From assembly GCA_918026815.1 (NCBI GenBank), contig CAKJVC010000088.1:1798001-1862000 (forward strand): DNA of 64,000 bases. The letters are read 5' to 3'. A model generated the notes under the pieces. It was not told where the DNA came from. It was given only the letters and a program-made list of their open reading frames with translations, and searched no databases. This document shows, one piece after another, positions 33,839-48,739 of this stretch. The position numbers and the translations under genes are program-made. Position 1 is the first letter of the stretch; each line of letters opens with the position of its first letter. Origin of the DNA: Chalara sp. BL73 (taxonomy: Eukaryota > Ascomycota > Leotiomycetes > Helotiales).

Positions 33839-34981
33839 TTCTGCTCCCTAAGCCCAACAGCCCGCAGATGGGCGGATAGACACCGGTCTGCCTTCTTTGC
33901 GAGTGCTAACAAATAGAGACACGAGGCTTCGTGGTGACGGGGGGGGATTGGTATTTTCGGTCTGTGAGCCTGGGCGTCTACTCACTATTGTCCTTATCGA
34001 GATTTTGGGCCGGACATGTGCGATTCTCGCCGGATAGAAAATGCCTAAGAAAATATATGATGGCACGGCGGTCTGTACCTGATCATGATGGAGCTATAGT
34101 CGTAGGAAGTGAATAGAGGCCATTTCCAGGGACAGAGAAGGATTGATTATCTCGACAGGGTAGGGCGCGGATCGGCAAATAAGATGCCTTATACAAAGCC
34201 TTGTCAGCATGGGATGTAAGGATAAGAAACAACAAAGCACAAAGAATGCAGGTCACATCAGCCATAAAAGTATTTCTTTGCACAATTGTATTATACGCTT
34301 ATAAACGTTGTTGGCCTAGTACAAAAAGTTATCACACAAGCTTAAGCTTTCAAACCCAATTCTAGCGCATACGTCAAGAAACTTTCTCTACTCCACAGAT
34401 GGAAGAAGTGTACATCACACCACGAGATGACGCCCCTGCAGTAAGCGCCGCACCTCTCGTGTAATGCTGAGCCACACTTTTAATTTGTTACATGCACCAA
34501 GTTTTGCTAAATTCTCATGCTTCCTCGTATATAACTACTGTAGAACACGTCAGCTCTCCGGCTCTTCCAGCAGGTAGTAGCTCAGGCCAGAGTCTATATC
34601 GTGTTAAATCATAGTTAGTAGGAAAATGTGCGAGAATGAAAGATATGAAGAGATGTTGCCCAGAAAGATGTGGACCACTACATCCACGCCCAAAAAGACA
34701 GGATGTCGTGGTGAGTAATCGGACAGTTCAATCTCCTTGTTTACAAAAATAGGCCTATACCATAGACTGAACCAATCCACAAAGGGAAAGGGGGTAAGGG
34801 CCAGAGTGTTTGACAAGTGATTCGTGATGAGAGGAAATGGTTGATATTGAGCATGGTAAGCAGGCACATCAGGGTTTGGGTATTTTTGGTTGATTTCTTT
34901 TGATTGTCATCCATGCACAGCTATCTTGCGCGCCGAATGGTATTCCCCAGGTAGATTAGCAAAGAGACGTTCTGTCATTGT
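33839..34981. promoter_or_regulatory. intergenic region: OGT promoter and RPL12 3' flank
   Basis: About 1.1 kb upstream of the OGT-like gene and downstream of RPL12, both on the minus strand. No supported frame. Confidence 0.4.
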
Positions 34982-35778
34982 TCACTCGTCGGGAACTGCC
35001 TCAAATGTTAGCAGATGCCAATAAATAATCACAAACTCATATTTGAGATAACGGGGCACGTACTCTCGATCTCTCCACTCTCAATATCGTCACTGACATC
35101 CTTTGGGCTTCTTCCATCAACCTGGCATCCGACACTGAACGCAGTCCCCAGAATCTCCTTAACGGTTCCCTTTAACTCCTTCGCTAAAGACTTGAATCTC
35201 ATTGTTCGTGCGATATCGATAACCTCATCAAGCGTGATTGACTTGCTGTGCTTGATATTCTTCTCCTTCTTCCGGTCACGAGGAGGTTCCTTAAGGGCTT
35301 TGATGACGAGGGATGATGCGGATGGGACGACGGAGACGGCAGCTTGACGGTTCTGGATGGTAAGCTTGACAGTGACACGGAGTCCTTTCTAGACCCCAAT
35401 CTGATTAGAATATTCGCATCATCCTTCTTTTCCAAGGCCACATACCCAGTCTCCAGTAGCTTTTGCGATATCTTCACCGACCTTCTTTGGTGACAAACCA
35501 AGAGGACCGATCTTGGGAGCAAGAGCTGATGAGGCTCCAATCTCACCACCAGTCGCTCTGAGGTGGCTGTAAAAAACAGTTAGCTTCGATTTTCGTAGGA
35601 CTTATGTTCTCGTTTCCCTCTGGTCTCTACTTATTCGAATGCGCAAGTTATCGAGGTCGAATTCTGGGGGAAAATACGCACATCACCTTGATCTCATTGG
35701 GGTCTAACTTTGGGGCTATTCGACAGCTACGTTAGCAAGATAACATATTAAAGTAATTAGAATCGTCCACTTACGCAT
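34982..35778 (-). CDS. RPL12: 60S ribosomal protein uL11 (L12)
   Basis: Five coding exons reconstruct exactly 165 residues, the yeast L12 length: 35775-35778 (only ATGC), 35682-35715, 35446-35566, 35064-35388 and 34982-34995. Splice joins give [72 protein letters not shown] and a tail EIEIPDE. All introns are short, with CTAAC-type branch sites. The protein binds 25S rRNA at the GTPase-associated centre and forms the base of the P-stalk. The 4-nt first and 14-nt last coding exons make it easy for gene finders to miss or truncate. Confidence 0.95.
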
Positions 35779-36268
35779 ATTGGCGGTGTTGGTAGACTGA
35801 GGTTGGTGAGTTGCTGTCTTGAGCAAAATGGAAGTTCTTCAAAAATCGTTACAGTGTGCTTCTCGCTTCTCTTAGTGCGGTTGCCAAGAATACGCTGGCG
35901 CTAATCCCAGTCCAGTATTAGCGGCAAGGCTGCGCGAGGCTAAATCGAGGGGCATATTTGCAACGTATCCAGCGGTTCATGGGTCTGGTACTCACATTAT
36001 TCGGAAAAAGACCAGCATGAAGTTCTTGCTAAATAAATAAAGGATCCCAAGCTGCTTCCTTAGAGTCATAACATTGAATACACACTATATAAAGTTTCAG
36101 CACTGGAGATAATTCGGCTGCTATGCAAGTCTTTTCAATTGAAGGAGTCTAGATGTCATATTGATCTAGCTAACCCCATCGGTATCTTATAAGTCAAACC
36201 AGCGTGCTCAACCAGTCCCAACATTGTACTCTATTTAACCATATCATGTTTTCAAGCCCGGAATACTT
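35779..36268. promoter_or_regulatory. RPL12 promoter / SEC23 3' flank
   Basis: 490 bp between two minus-strand genes; must contain the RPL12 promoter and leader. Short pyrimidine runs are present but no defined ribosomal-protein element could be asserted. Confidence 0.4.
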
Positions 36269-38780
<2,512 letters not shown>

Positions 38781-40276
38781 TGTATTCTATGAAGAGCAAT
38801 ATTCGAAGGGTGATCTAGAATTCTGCAGGGTGCAGATATGGGTGGCAGGAGTGGTTTGTGGTTAAATAGAAGACAAATGTGCAAATATCTGGCTTTTCAG
38901 CCCCTCAAATATACTTGGAACGTGTTAATTCACTACGTGAGTGAGGGATATCTAGCGCTTCCTAGACTTGCGATCCGGCCAGCTTTCCCATGGAACTTTG
39001 ATATTTGGGGTCAGGCACCCAGGCACCAACGCTAACGCACTTCGCCTCACGATAAAAATTGAGCCTCCCCATGGATTGTTTCTATTTTCTCTTACAACAT
39101 CACGGCAGTACTATAAAACATTACTTAATCGATAGCCTTCTATTCACTCAAGTTGATAAGGCCGTTTTCGCACTGTCCGGAGAGTACCCTATGACCCGTT
39201 GCTGGGCGCCAGACTTTGAGAGGTCGTTTAGACTTCATTGAGGAGTTTGGAATCAGTTGTGGCCACATACCGATAATTATACAATGCCTTGAAGGGGAAA
39301 TGAGGTGAAGGAGAGCAGTAGGCTAGGGTACGTCGCGGCTACCAAGCCAAGATACTGAATGAACAATGGCTTGGGGCAACCTGGACTATTCCTTGCCTAA
39401 CACCTCAACGCCAAAAAATTTCCACGGTACAACAAACAAGGCGCGGCGCGAGACACCTGTCAATGATTATGACAAAACACAATCGGACCTAAGTAGATGG
39501 AATCTCTTTGAAATTGGGAGACTCTTGATATACAGGAGGGCCGCATGTTTTGGCAAACTCGAAAGTATGGACACGGAGCAGAACAGTACCTACGAACATG
39601 TAGCAAGACTTTAGGTCAATGGCTTCCAGAAATGCTTTCAATGACAGTTATCTATTTGGAAGATTATTTGCTTTGCTTGTTTTGATGGGCTTTTCAACGG
39701 TGAGGATTAAATATCTGGCAAGGAATAGAGCCTGTTCCAATGATCCGTTAATTCTTCCTGAACCAATTTCGCGATGCTTCTTAGTGCTTTACCCAATACT
39801 ACCCTCAAGCCTCATGTTACGAAGGGCGAGTCGTCACAGTTGACCATTAGTATCCATGAGTTTAGAGATGCAATATTAGTTCGTGCTACGCGTTCCCAAA
39901 CGACCTTAGATCTCAATCCTGTTCCCAACTCTGTTGTTTCTCACACATGCCATTCCAACGCCTCACATCCTCTCAGTTGTTTAGATCTATTTTCAATCAT
40001 TAATTCATATCCCAAGATTGTCATGTTCTTCCGCAGCGCCTCTCCTTCAAGGTGTGGGAGCCGCCGAGCTGGGAGCAGATGATTGGCCTTTCAACACGAA
40101 CCTTACCAAGCATGCCCATTCAATACTTACATCTAGATAACTGCTTGTCTTTCGTGATGAAATATTGATAATCGTTAGTTCGGAATTCGACTATATATTC
40201 ACTATGGAACCCCGTTCCTCGCAATCAATAGAAGACCAATTGTCGAAGCTGTCTCTTCAACGAATAGTCAACACCA
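38781..40276. promoter_or_regulatory. divergent intergenic region SEC23 / NmrA-like gene
   Basis: About 1.5 kb between divergent genes. Contains only short frames without recognisable content; promoters of both genes are expected here. Confidence 0.4.
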
Positions 40277-41196
40277 ATGTCTCCTCAACACTTCCTCATA
40301 GGCGGCGCAACTGGTCGTCAAGGCGGATCTGTTGTTAACGCTCTCCTTTCTCACTCTGACTTCGAGGTCAAGCCCAAGAATGTATGGGCCATAACCCGTG
40401 ATGCGGCTGGCTCATCTGCTCAACGCCTCATTTCCAGATGGCCTGGTATCAATATCGTCCCAGGAGACTTAAACAAACCGGATGCCATCTACAAGCATCT
40501 AGGAAGCCTCATCCTCCCTCAAACAGCCGTCTTCCTTGCACAGGCCCATGGCCCTACTGAGCTTGCAGACGCAAAAGGCTTCATAGATGCAGCCGCTTCT
40601 CACGGCGTGGCATATTTCGTCTACTCATCCGTTGATCGTGGTGGCAGGGAACTCAGTGATACAGACCCATCGTACTGCAAAACCTTCTCAGACAAATTCT
40701 ACATCGAGCAACATCTCGAGAGCGTTGCGGGAGGAAAGGGTGGGAAGGGGGATAAAGTCATGGATTACACAATCATCCGTCCAACGTGGTTCGCTGATAA
40801 CGCGCACTGGGCTTTCCGGGCAAGCTTTGCATGGCTGGCTGGAAGTCCTTCATGAAGGGGAAGCAGATGCAGGTTGTTACGACGAAGGATATTGGAAGAT
40901 GGGCAGTGGAGGGTCTTGTTAGACCCGATAGGACTGGCATCCGCAATGAAGCACTCTCGGTTGCAAGTGATGAGTTGAGTTTCCAGGATATTGACTCGAT
41001 TTTCAGGAAGAAGACAGGCAAAGGCGTACCTGTGACCTACGGATGGCTCGTCACAGTATTCATGTGGCTAATGAAAGATTTCAACACCATGTTTCGGTTC
41101 ATCAACGAGAGGGATTATGGTGCAGATCTACCGTGGTTGAAGGAAAGATTGGAACCCACAACCTTCGCTCAATGGGTTGACACAATCAAATTTTAA
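40277..41196 (+). CDS. NmrA-like NAD(P)-binding protein, frame-broken
   Basis: Starts MSPQHFLIGGATGRQGGSVV, a GxxGxxG Rossmann nucleotide-binding loop of the NmrA/HSCARG type. It continues through VFLAQAHGPTELADAKGFID, AYFVYSSVDRGG (catalytic-region analogue) and YTIIRPTWFADNAHW. At 40809-40811 the frame shifts: the family-like continuation (KSFMKGKQMQVVTTKDIGRW to TTFAQWVDTIKF) is in the next frame and needs one extra base in the GGG run. A rescue intron (GTCATG at about 40758 to GGCAAG) keeps frame but would remove conserved coding sequence and has a weak donor. So this is a recent pseudogene, a sequence error, or an oddly spliced gene. Such proteins act as redox sensors or nitrogen-repression partners; the role here is unknown. 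Full product would be about 306 residues. Confidence 0.8.
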
Positions 41197-42867
41197 ACAC
41201 GCATTAATGCATTGGTCTTGTATACTAATTTTTACTAAAGGGCCTATTAGCTTTAGTTTTGTTGATTAAGCATCAGCGAATTAGTTTAACATCTATGTTA
41301 TGAGCAAGTTTAGCATTTTCATTTAGGAAAATCGAAACCGGAACGTGTTTTTACAAGTACTTACCTGCTGAGAGAACTTCCACCTAGACTCTAGAATATC
41401 CTTAACTAAATAATTCCAGATATCACTATCTCAAATCACGTTATCATTCAAAAGGATTTTGATTTTTCTGATCCCACCCACACATACTTCCCTATCGTTC
41501 TTGGGGCTGTTGCCAGATCTACCTCTTTGATTTCCTCTAGTCTACTGTAATGCCCTTGAATTAAGAATAACATTCACTGTGGGACCTACGTTGCGACAAC
41601 TGGATACCAACCACCAATACCTATATGTTGAACTGTGCCTTGATACTCTTACAGAAACAGCTTCAGTCCTGGTCAGTCCTGGTATGCGCTGGTGATTCTT
41701 GGAAACGCTTAGAATCGACTTGTTCAGAAATATTGGGCAAACGTACACCCCATTCATGGATTCTCCATTCCTATCTACATCAGGTTTCTTCGAATTCCAG
41801 AAAACGCAAGTTAGAATTTACAACCTGGTTCCTCAAACTTAAGTCTAATCCTTGCTATATATGATTTATTTTATCACAAGGGACCTTCAGATAAAGCCAA
41901 TGATGGCAGAGCAGAATGTCGTTCTAGATGCTACGTGGTAAGCGTTCCAATGACTACTTACAGGCAATCCTCAGATCCATCATACCCAACCCAAATCCTG
42001 CAGCCAATCTTCCACGTCCGTATCGTAGTTGTGGCAACTCTTCATCGTAACAAGTCATCTCACTACAGCTCACGAACCCATCCGCTCCCACCACCAAGAG
42101 ACATGTTAACACCACTAGAAATCAAAAACGCTTAACACCAAGAAAACATTCCCCAGCCTAAGACGTGAGCCTCTACGCCGCACGCACGAAACGAGATATT
42201 TCGTATGGCTGACTATATCCCGTGCCCTTCCATCCAACCAAGCATCCTCCACCTCATCGCCGACAACGTTCTGCGTCCAATTTATCTTGAGATTCGCATA
42301 GCAGTAAAATATCGTATAGGCGCAACCATCTCAAGCTATAGCCTAGCGTGTGCACAAACATGATTTACATCGCCCCATATATACGGTTGACCTATTTCCA
42401 AAGGATGATGCCTCAACATCTCACATGCAAAAACAAATTTCCTTACCATCGTTATGTATCTAAAAGGAATGCGAGATTCATGATAGGCGTCACAAGACGC
42501 GGTATCAGTGTACTTAAATGTATAAATGCCTCCTGCAAACATGCTGTCATGCTAAAAAGATGGCTGTGATGATTCTACGTTCCTCTAATCATGTAAATGT
42601 GAAGTCGTTATCTGGCACTGCTATCTTGATCGTTAGAATCGAAATAGGGACGCAGAGTGATACCTGCCTTTGAAAGTCTTACAGCTTAAATAGTGGTATA
42701 AATACAGTGTTCGAAAAACCTAGTCTTTTCTGTCAAGACAAGCACTAATGCTTTGTACTGCTCTAAATATGGGTATATTTTTACTGTAATCCCTCTTCAC
42801 CTCTCAGCATATTCGTCCACCGCATGCCGTCTAGTATGCTGCATTGCACCTTCACATCTCCAATGAT
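41197..42867. other. convergent intergenic region, no gene seen
   Basis: Lies between the ends of the NmrA-like gene (+) and the Cas1p-like gene (-). No frame above about 80 codons and no recognisable motif. Confidence 0.5.
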
Positions 42868-45559
42868 CTACCTGTAAAGCACATTAATCAACCAAATTAC
42901 CAGCGCCAGCACTCCCAGCCTGAGCCTCAGGCTACCACCCATCTTTACCAAAGCCCACGACGCACGCTTTTGCACTGTTCCTCCACCAAAATCAAATCTC
43001 AAGTTCTTACTGGGAGTTCCCGCGCGCTGCTTCCCATTTGCACTTGGACTCGCAGCAAGGCCACTTCTCGGCAGCAGATATGGACTTTTATAGTCAATTC
43101 TCCCATCTTGCATTGTCGACCCGCCAACGAACCAGTCCGTGATTTGCTGAGTGACATCCGCCGCATGCCAGCTTACCCACAAGAACAGTGGGGTGAGAAT
43201 CATAGCATCTATTCTCGAGCCAAAAATACCAGTTCGAAGAAGCCCTGTCGAATCGCCTGCGAGCCAGATGTGAAATTGTAGAACATATGTCTCGAGAGAT
43301 ATCTTGCCTAGCCAAGTGAAAGCTGTAGAATGGTAGTTCCGCAGTATGCTGTGAGAATTTCGAAGCGCAATATAAGCCAATACCGGAAAGCAGGAGATAT
43401 ATGGCTGCCAGCTATTGTACTCGTATTTACTGGACGCCTTTCGTGCAGCTGCCCAGAATAGAGGAATGACCATCAGTGCTGCAAAGATGGCGAAGAACTT
43501 CGATGATGTGCTCTTGGTGAGACGCATCAAGTTGTCAAGTTTTAGTCTTGGGGTTGGAGGTCGGGTGCTTCGGTGGAGGAGGGCCGCAAAGGCCATGCCG
43601 AAATACACAATATACATGTCAGTGGAGATTCGAAATCGCCATTCTTTGGCGTCTAAATGGATGGCGCAAGTATATTTCAGTACGATAGAAACGTATTCTA
43701 GTACACCGGGTGTTTTGGTGAATGCAGTGGCGAGAGCGGCAGAAAGAATTAGCTTATTGAAGAAGAATACAACATTAGTATTATGCTTCCGTCCGATTTT
43801 CAGTGTGAAGTAGATGACCAAAAACCAAAATGTGACCAAGGGCGCAAAGTAGTAGAGTTGGTATTCTGTCCGCATCATGATTGGTAGGACACAGCTTAGC
43901 AGGTTGAGTCGGAGCAAGACAGTTGCGGCTCGCTCTAGAGAATAGTCCTCTTTTCTCAGGAAGTACAGGGTATGGCCGTACCCTGTATTGAAAAGGTAGG
44001 CTGCAATAAGAAGACGTATGATTATGTAAATCCAGAGAGTCTGCGAGCCATGGGTATAATGATAGACCAAAATTACGGCCTGCATCCAACCCTTCCACTC
44101 ATCAGTCTGATCCCGAGAGAAAAATTCATCCTCTGAGAACTTGGCCGGGAAGGGTTTGGTTGCAGTACCACGGATTGTCAAAAGTCCGATAATAAGTACC
44201 GCAAGGCATGACCAGCGAAATCCGCTTACTTGGAACTGTTTTTGTACTTTCTCGAAGACCTGAGTACGATCGGCATAGAAGCAGAGGCAAAGCACTAATG
44301 CCAAGACTCCGAGAGCTCTTAGAGCCTTGATCGAAGGAAAAATCCGTCCAACGTTGAACCTCTGGCGTATGCTTGGTGTGAAGGAGAGGGTCGGAAAGAC
44401 AACAAAGCCGAGCAAGATGAGGAGTGACTGAAATACATTCCGATTGTGATAGTTGCTGCAGCATGTCCGATTGAACGGATAACCGTCTTTGGCGCTTTTT
44501 ACATTACAACGAAGGTTGAGAATTACATCTGCCTTACGAGCAGCAACGTTATCAACGACATGAAGCCCATTATCTTCGTACTCCTTGACCCCATCAACCG
44601 TCATGGCAGAGTAGCTCCATAAGATGTCGGCCTCGGAATGTGCGGACAGCTGCTGCAGGAAATCATTCATTTGGTCAATTTTGTATGGAGTAATCGTTTC
44701 TGCTCTTGACTTGGACAGTAGTTGATACCGAGGAACCTGAACTGGTGCTAATAGTAAGAAGTTGGGAGATGGATACTTTGTAGATACTGATGTTTTCTCT
44801 GATTTGCCGTCCTTGCTGTGGTCCATGTATGGCATAAGTTTCTCGATAGAGTCCCTGAAAGCTTTGAAAGCGTTCTCTCCACCATGCCTAGCATACCATA
44901 ACCCAGGAGCGCCAGCCAATATCAGGCCCGCACTATTGTCTCCGATATGTTGGGAGGGGTTTGCCTTGAAATTATGCAGCTCCTGGTCCAGGCTCGAAGA
45001 ATTTAGCCAAGGATCCCAAATGAACCGTATCTTTGTGCCACCAAAGATAAACTCATGGTCATCATGCTTGTGACCCTTATCCAATATGTAGGCCATGTCC
45101 TCCTCCGCTTTATCCAAGTTCAGCTTCCTGGCCACAGCCCAGAACACCTGGCGTATCGTGGAATCACCAATAAATACCATTGCGCTGTTCAATGATGCGC
45201 TGCCCCGGAAACATTTCTGGATATCCTCCTTCTTGTATTTGTGCATGATGCATCCTGGAGGCTGCCAATTCTTGAAGTCATCCTGGGAATTCCATCTTTT
45301 GCTGGGGTCAAGCCACCGTCCCTGGTTTTGGAGCGCGCTGCATTTGTACGGATCTGCGTAATCTGCAAGCCATCGTGAGCGCGTGGTCAATTTGGGATAG
45401 AATGTGTGAGAGGCAATAGATAGGTTAGCACATACCTACATAGCAGAAGCGGAAGATGACTGCCAGAATGACCGCAAGGAAGAGTGTGCGAAAGCCATAC
45501 TCAAACACACCTGCGGATTTCTTGGAAACCACTGGGATGTCGATCTTGGGCCGTATCAT
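42868..45559 (-). CDS. PC-esterase / Cas1p-type membrane O-acetyltransferase
   Basis: Exon 1 (45436-45559) begins MIRPKIDIPVVSKKS and contains a membrane anchor (LFLAVILAVIFRF). A 73-bp intron leads to exon 2 (42868-45362), for about 872 residues. The luminal domain (about 43-330) is a GDSL-like PC-esterase: FIGDSTIRQVFW supplies the catalytic Ser, and DNGLHVVD the Asp/His pair. The C-terminal Cas1p domain holds about ten transmembrane segments and the conserved block WKGWMQAVILVYHYTHGSQT. Cryptococcus Cas1 adds O-acetyl groups to capsular glucuronoxylomannan, and animal and plant relatives acetylate sialic acid or xylan. The likely site is the Golgi; the acceptor glycan in this fungus is unknown. 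Confidence 0.92.
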
Positions 45560-45793
45560 GACTCCCTCAAGCCAGCTGTCGTACAGCCAGCTAGATTAGT
45601 ATGGACTTGGAATATCTCGTGGTAGACCGGACATTTGAAGGACTTGCAGCAAGGAAGCATGCGTGCGCTCAGGGTCGTGGTGCAGTGCAATTAAGGCTGG
45701 ATGTTTGCTGCTAGGACGACTTGCAAACAGGAAAAGGGAAGGAGGACAGCAATAGCAGGTGTAATGTAAGCCACAATTGCAAATGTAAAGAGC

Positions 45794-45808
45794 GAGAGAG
45801 AGAGAGAG
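45794..45808. repeat. (GA)n microsatellite
   Basis: About seven GA units in the 5' flank of the Cas1p-like gene; GA/CT tracts are common in fungal promoters. Confidence 0.8.
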
Positions 45809-46480
45809 CGCAAGTAGTCCTTACCTGGCCACCTACCTCTTCATGAAGAACAATTTTGTATGGGATGATTGCATTCCATCATAGGTGTCCCGTCTCAAGG
45901 CAGAGGGCTGACCGTAATGGGGGTAAAATCCGTTGCAGCTTGGCAGCAGGTTGATCAAGTTTTGGCGTCCACAACCACGGCTCTCACGGCTTCGCGACGC
46001 TATGTCCTGCCCTGTCCTGACACTAGAACAGGGATCAGCCTACAGGCGACGACAACTATGGTACCTAAGTAGTCGGGGTTGGGTTGGGATTTATTTGGAC
46101 TTGGATATTGGATACAGTATGGATATCCACATGGTACTTTTCCAATGGAGAAACGGAACATTCCTTGTTACCTTTCAATCTCCTGGTTTGACTACCGGAC
46201 TATGGAGCGACTTTTACATCTGACCAAAGCGAACTTACTTAGATTTGACATTGGACTCTAAGGAATAGATATACACTATATAACACTGAAATTCATTGAT
46301 GTGGGTAGTTTATCATTTATTAGTCCATAACAATATAGTAAAATGCTTCACTGTAACTTTCCACTGCAATTCAACTCCCCCAGTCAAGCTAACCCCAATC
46401 AGGAAACGCGTCACCTGCTTCTTGGCATCATGTTCCCCATTGAAAAAAAAAAGTGCAATCTCACCTCCCCCTTATCATTA

Positions 46481-46501
46481 TTCTACTCTACTCTACTCTA
46501 C
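46481..46501. repeat. (CTCTA)n short tandem repeat
   Basis: Four near-perfect pyrimidine-rich five-base units, in non-coding DNA. Confidence 0.7.
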
Positions 46502-47288
46502 CCCATCACTGCCTGAAAGCTCCATGGGTTGTCCCCCATTGTTCATATCTGGTGGTTGTGTCATTGAATCATTGCTGTTTCAATCGGTTGATTGGCCATG
46601 GCCCGCCGCCCTGAAAGCAATAGCTAGTTTTGTTGTCATTAGCCTGGAGCCGGGAGCTAGCATAAGCATCTAGATATCTCGCCTGCTGGATGGCATAAAG
46701 TATTCCTCTGGCCGAAGCTCCCGAGGTGTTGCCAGTGCTTGCCGATATCCGGTGTTGAATTCTCGACCAGCACAAGAGCATCGACCAAGAAGTCTTGGTC
46801 CTTCATGCCAAGTTGAGGTTTTCCTATCATATCTGTCTTATTGTCTTTTGCCTCGCTCGGCCAGCTTCTTTTCACCGCTGGTCTCGAGCTGGATGCACAC
46901 TGTGTACTGGACTAGAACGACTTGAACGACCTTTGAGTGCGAAACCTCCTCGTGCTATATGGTGGACCTTCGCAATTTGTCTGTTGATACATCTGTTGTA
47001 TGCCTGTGATGTTTGGTTGGGTTTCGAGAGGATTAATGACAAGGAGAAACAATTTAGGTATTGCTCGGCTATTGATGGAGTGCAACAGAAGAGGCGCGCA
47101 TACTAAGCTATTGCAGACACCACATGTCAAACATGTAGTGAAGAGCTGCGTCATCTAACAAACCATTATACAATTACTACTATTTATACGCCTCGGTCCA
47201 CGCCTTCAATCCTTGCTTAATGTCATTTCATATTCATTCACATCTTCCTCCACACACTGAATGCGAGTCTCCATAGCAGGAGCCGCAA

Positions 47289-48739
47289 TCATCCCTGGTA
47301 AATAGCAGACTCGACCTGAGCCCAAAGGCCCAACACTTGTGGATCTCCGAGATGTTTAGCAATTCCGCATGCCCGATGTAGAGTACCGGAACTTACCTGG
47401 GAAAGGCATCACCTGGCTTGCGATTATCCCACCAACTCCACGTTCTCGATCAGCCCACCAGAATAGGCTTGGTAACCCTGTCCACCAAGCTGTATTTGCT
47501 CCTCTTCCAGTAGCTCCTGGCGAAATCGTCAGCATGAATGTCAATCCCCAGCCCTGAGGTTGATCTTTTGGCTGAGGATATAATTCTGAGATGGGGTTCA
47601 ATATCTCCGGGGTAGCCCTTGGCATTCCCTGTCTCGCAAAATCAGGCATCTCAGGGATCTGATTTGAGAACATTTCCTCAACAGTTTCTGGTTTCAGTAT
47701 TTGAGCTTTTGTAGTGGGCGAGGTACCGTTGTTAAGCAGCGTGGCGATGATCTTGGTGTATTCTGACGGCTGGGCGAAGCATCCTCCCCCAGCAGAGTTA
47801 AAGATTGTCGATTTGTTCGCATCTGGATATAGTGGTGCACGGAGCAAATGCTCACGAGTTGTCACGGTGCCGTCCACGTTGCGCTGGTGCAGATGCACAA
47901 GATTCCCTTTCATCTCATCGCTGGGAACCATGGAGATGTTTTTGATGCCGAGAGGCTCAAAGATAAATTTATCGAAGTAATCGTTGAGAATTAGACCTGA
48001 CACCCGCTCGACGAGGACTCCGGCCCAGTCAATGTTCACCTTGAGCACTTAGTAAAGAGAGCATAGAATGCTAGTTGTGTCTTACTCCATAGTTCCACGA
48101 CGTCCCCGGCTCGAACAACAAAGGCGTATCGAAATCCTCAATCCGCCCAGCGAACTCAGAAACTCCAGATGGAAACCCAAATTTCCGAATCTCAGGGTTA
48201 AAGAACGAATATCCAAACCCAGCTGCCATACTTAGCAAGAGTTCTATACCATCTCAGTAATCTCTTACCAGTATGCGATAGTAGCATTCGCAATGTGATC
48301 CGGTTCTTTTTCTCTACCAGTATTGGCTTACCACTTTTTTCATCATATCCCTTCAGAATTTTTACTCGCTTTAGCTCCGGCGCCAGCTTCTCAGCAAGGT
48401 CAGCGTCGTCTAGTTTCAACTTGCCTTGCTCAACTAGTTGCATGGCTGCTATACCACCTATCATCTTGGTGCACGATGCTATCCAGAACACGCTGTCGAG
48501 CGTCATTGGTTCTTTGGTATCTACACCTCGCCAACCGGAGGCATGAGCAAAAATCTCCTTGCCATCTTTATTGACAACTGATAGCACTATGCCTGGGAGC
48601 TGATTCCTGGAATCTTCAGTTGCAGCATCGATGGCTAGTTTTCAAATTAGCATGAGAGATTATCCCTGAAGGACTAAACATAGGGCATACTTTTTCTAAT
48701 CCTATTGACGCTCTCGTTGCTCAGGTTATGTGCTGCCAT
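47289..48739 (-). CDS. beta-lactamase-fold serine hydrolase, LovD/EstB type
   Basis: Five exons: 48691-48739, 48269-48634, 48086-48222, 47397-48039 and 47289-47344, joined by short introns, give about 416 residues. That is close to the length of LovD-type acyltransferases. The nucleophile motif is SCTK (SxxK, in FWIASCTKMIGG). The tyrosine motif is WNYGVNIDWAG, rebuilt across intron 3, with Tyr as second catalytic residue. GWGLTFMLT and a WWADRERGVGGIIASQ segment follow, and the last small exon supplies PQVLGLWAQVESAIYQG. No signal peptide is visible, so it is probably cytosolic. Members hydrolyse esters or lactams or transfer acyl groups to polyketides. No polyketide synthase is nearby, so a stand-alone esterase or detoxification role is more likely, but this is inference. 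Confidence 0.9.

Larger units (their letters stand above)
45560..47288. other. intergenic region, no gene seen
   Basis: Upstream of the Cas1p-like gene and downstream of the serine hydrolase, both minus strand. Contains a GA dinucleotide run (about 45794-45808) in the Cas1p-like gene's 5' flank and a CTCTA repeat near 46481-46500. Confidence 0.45.
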
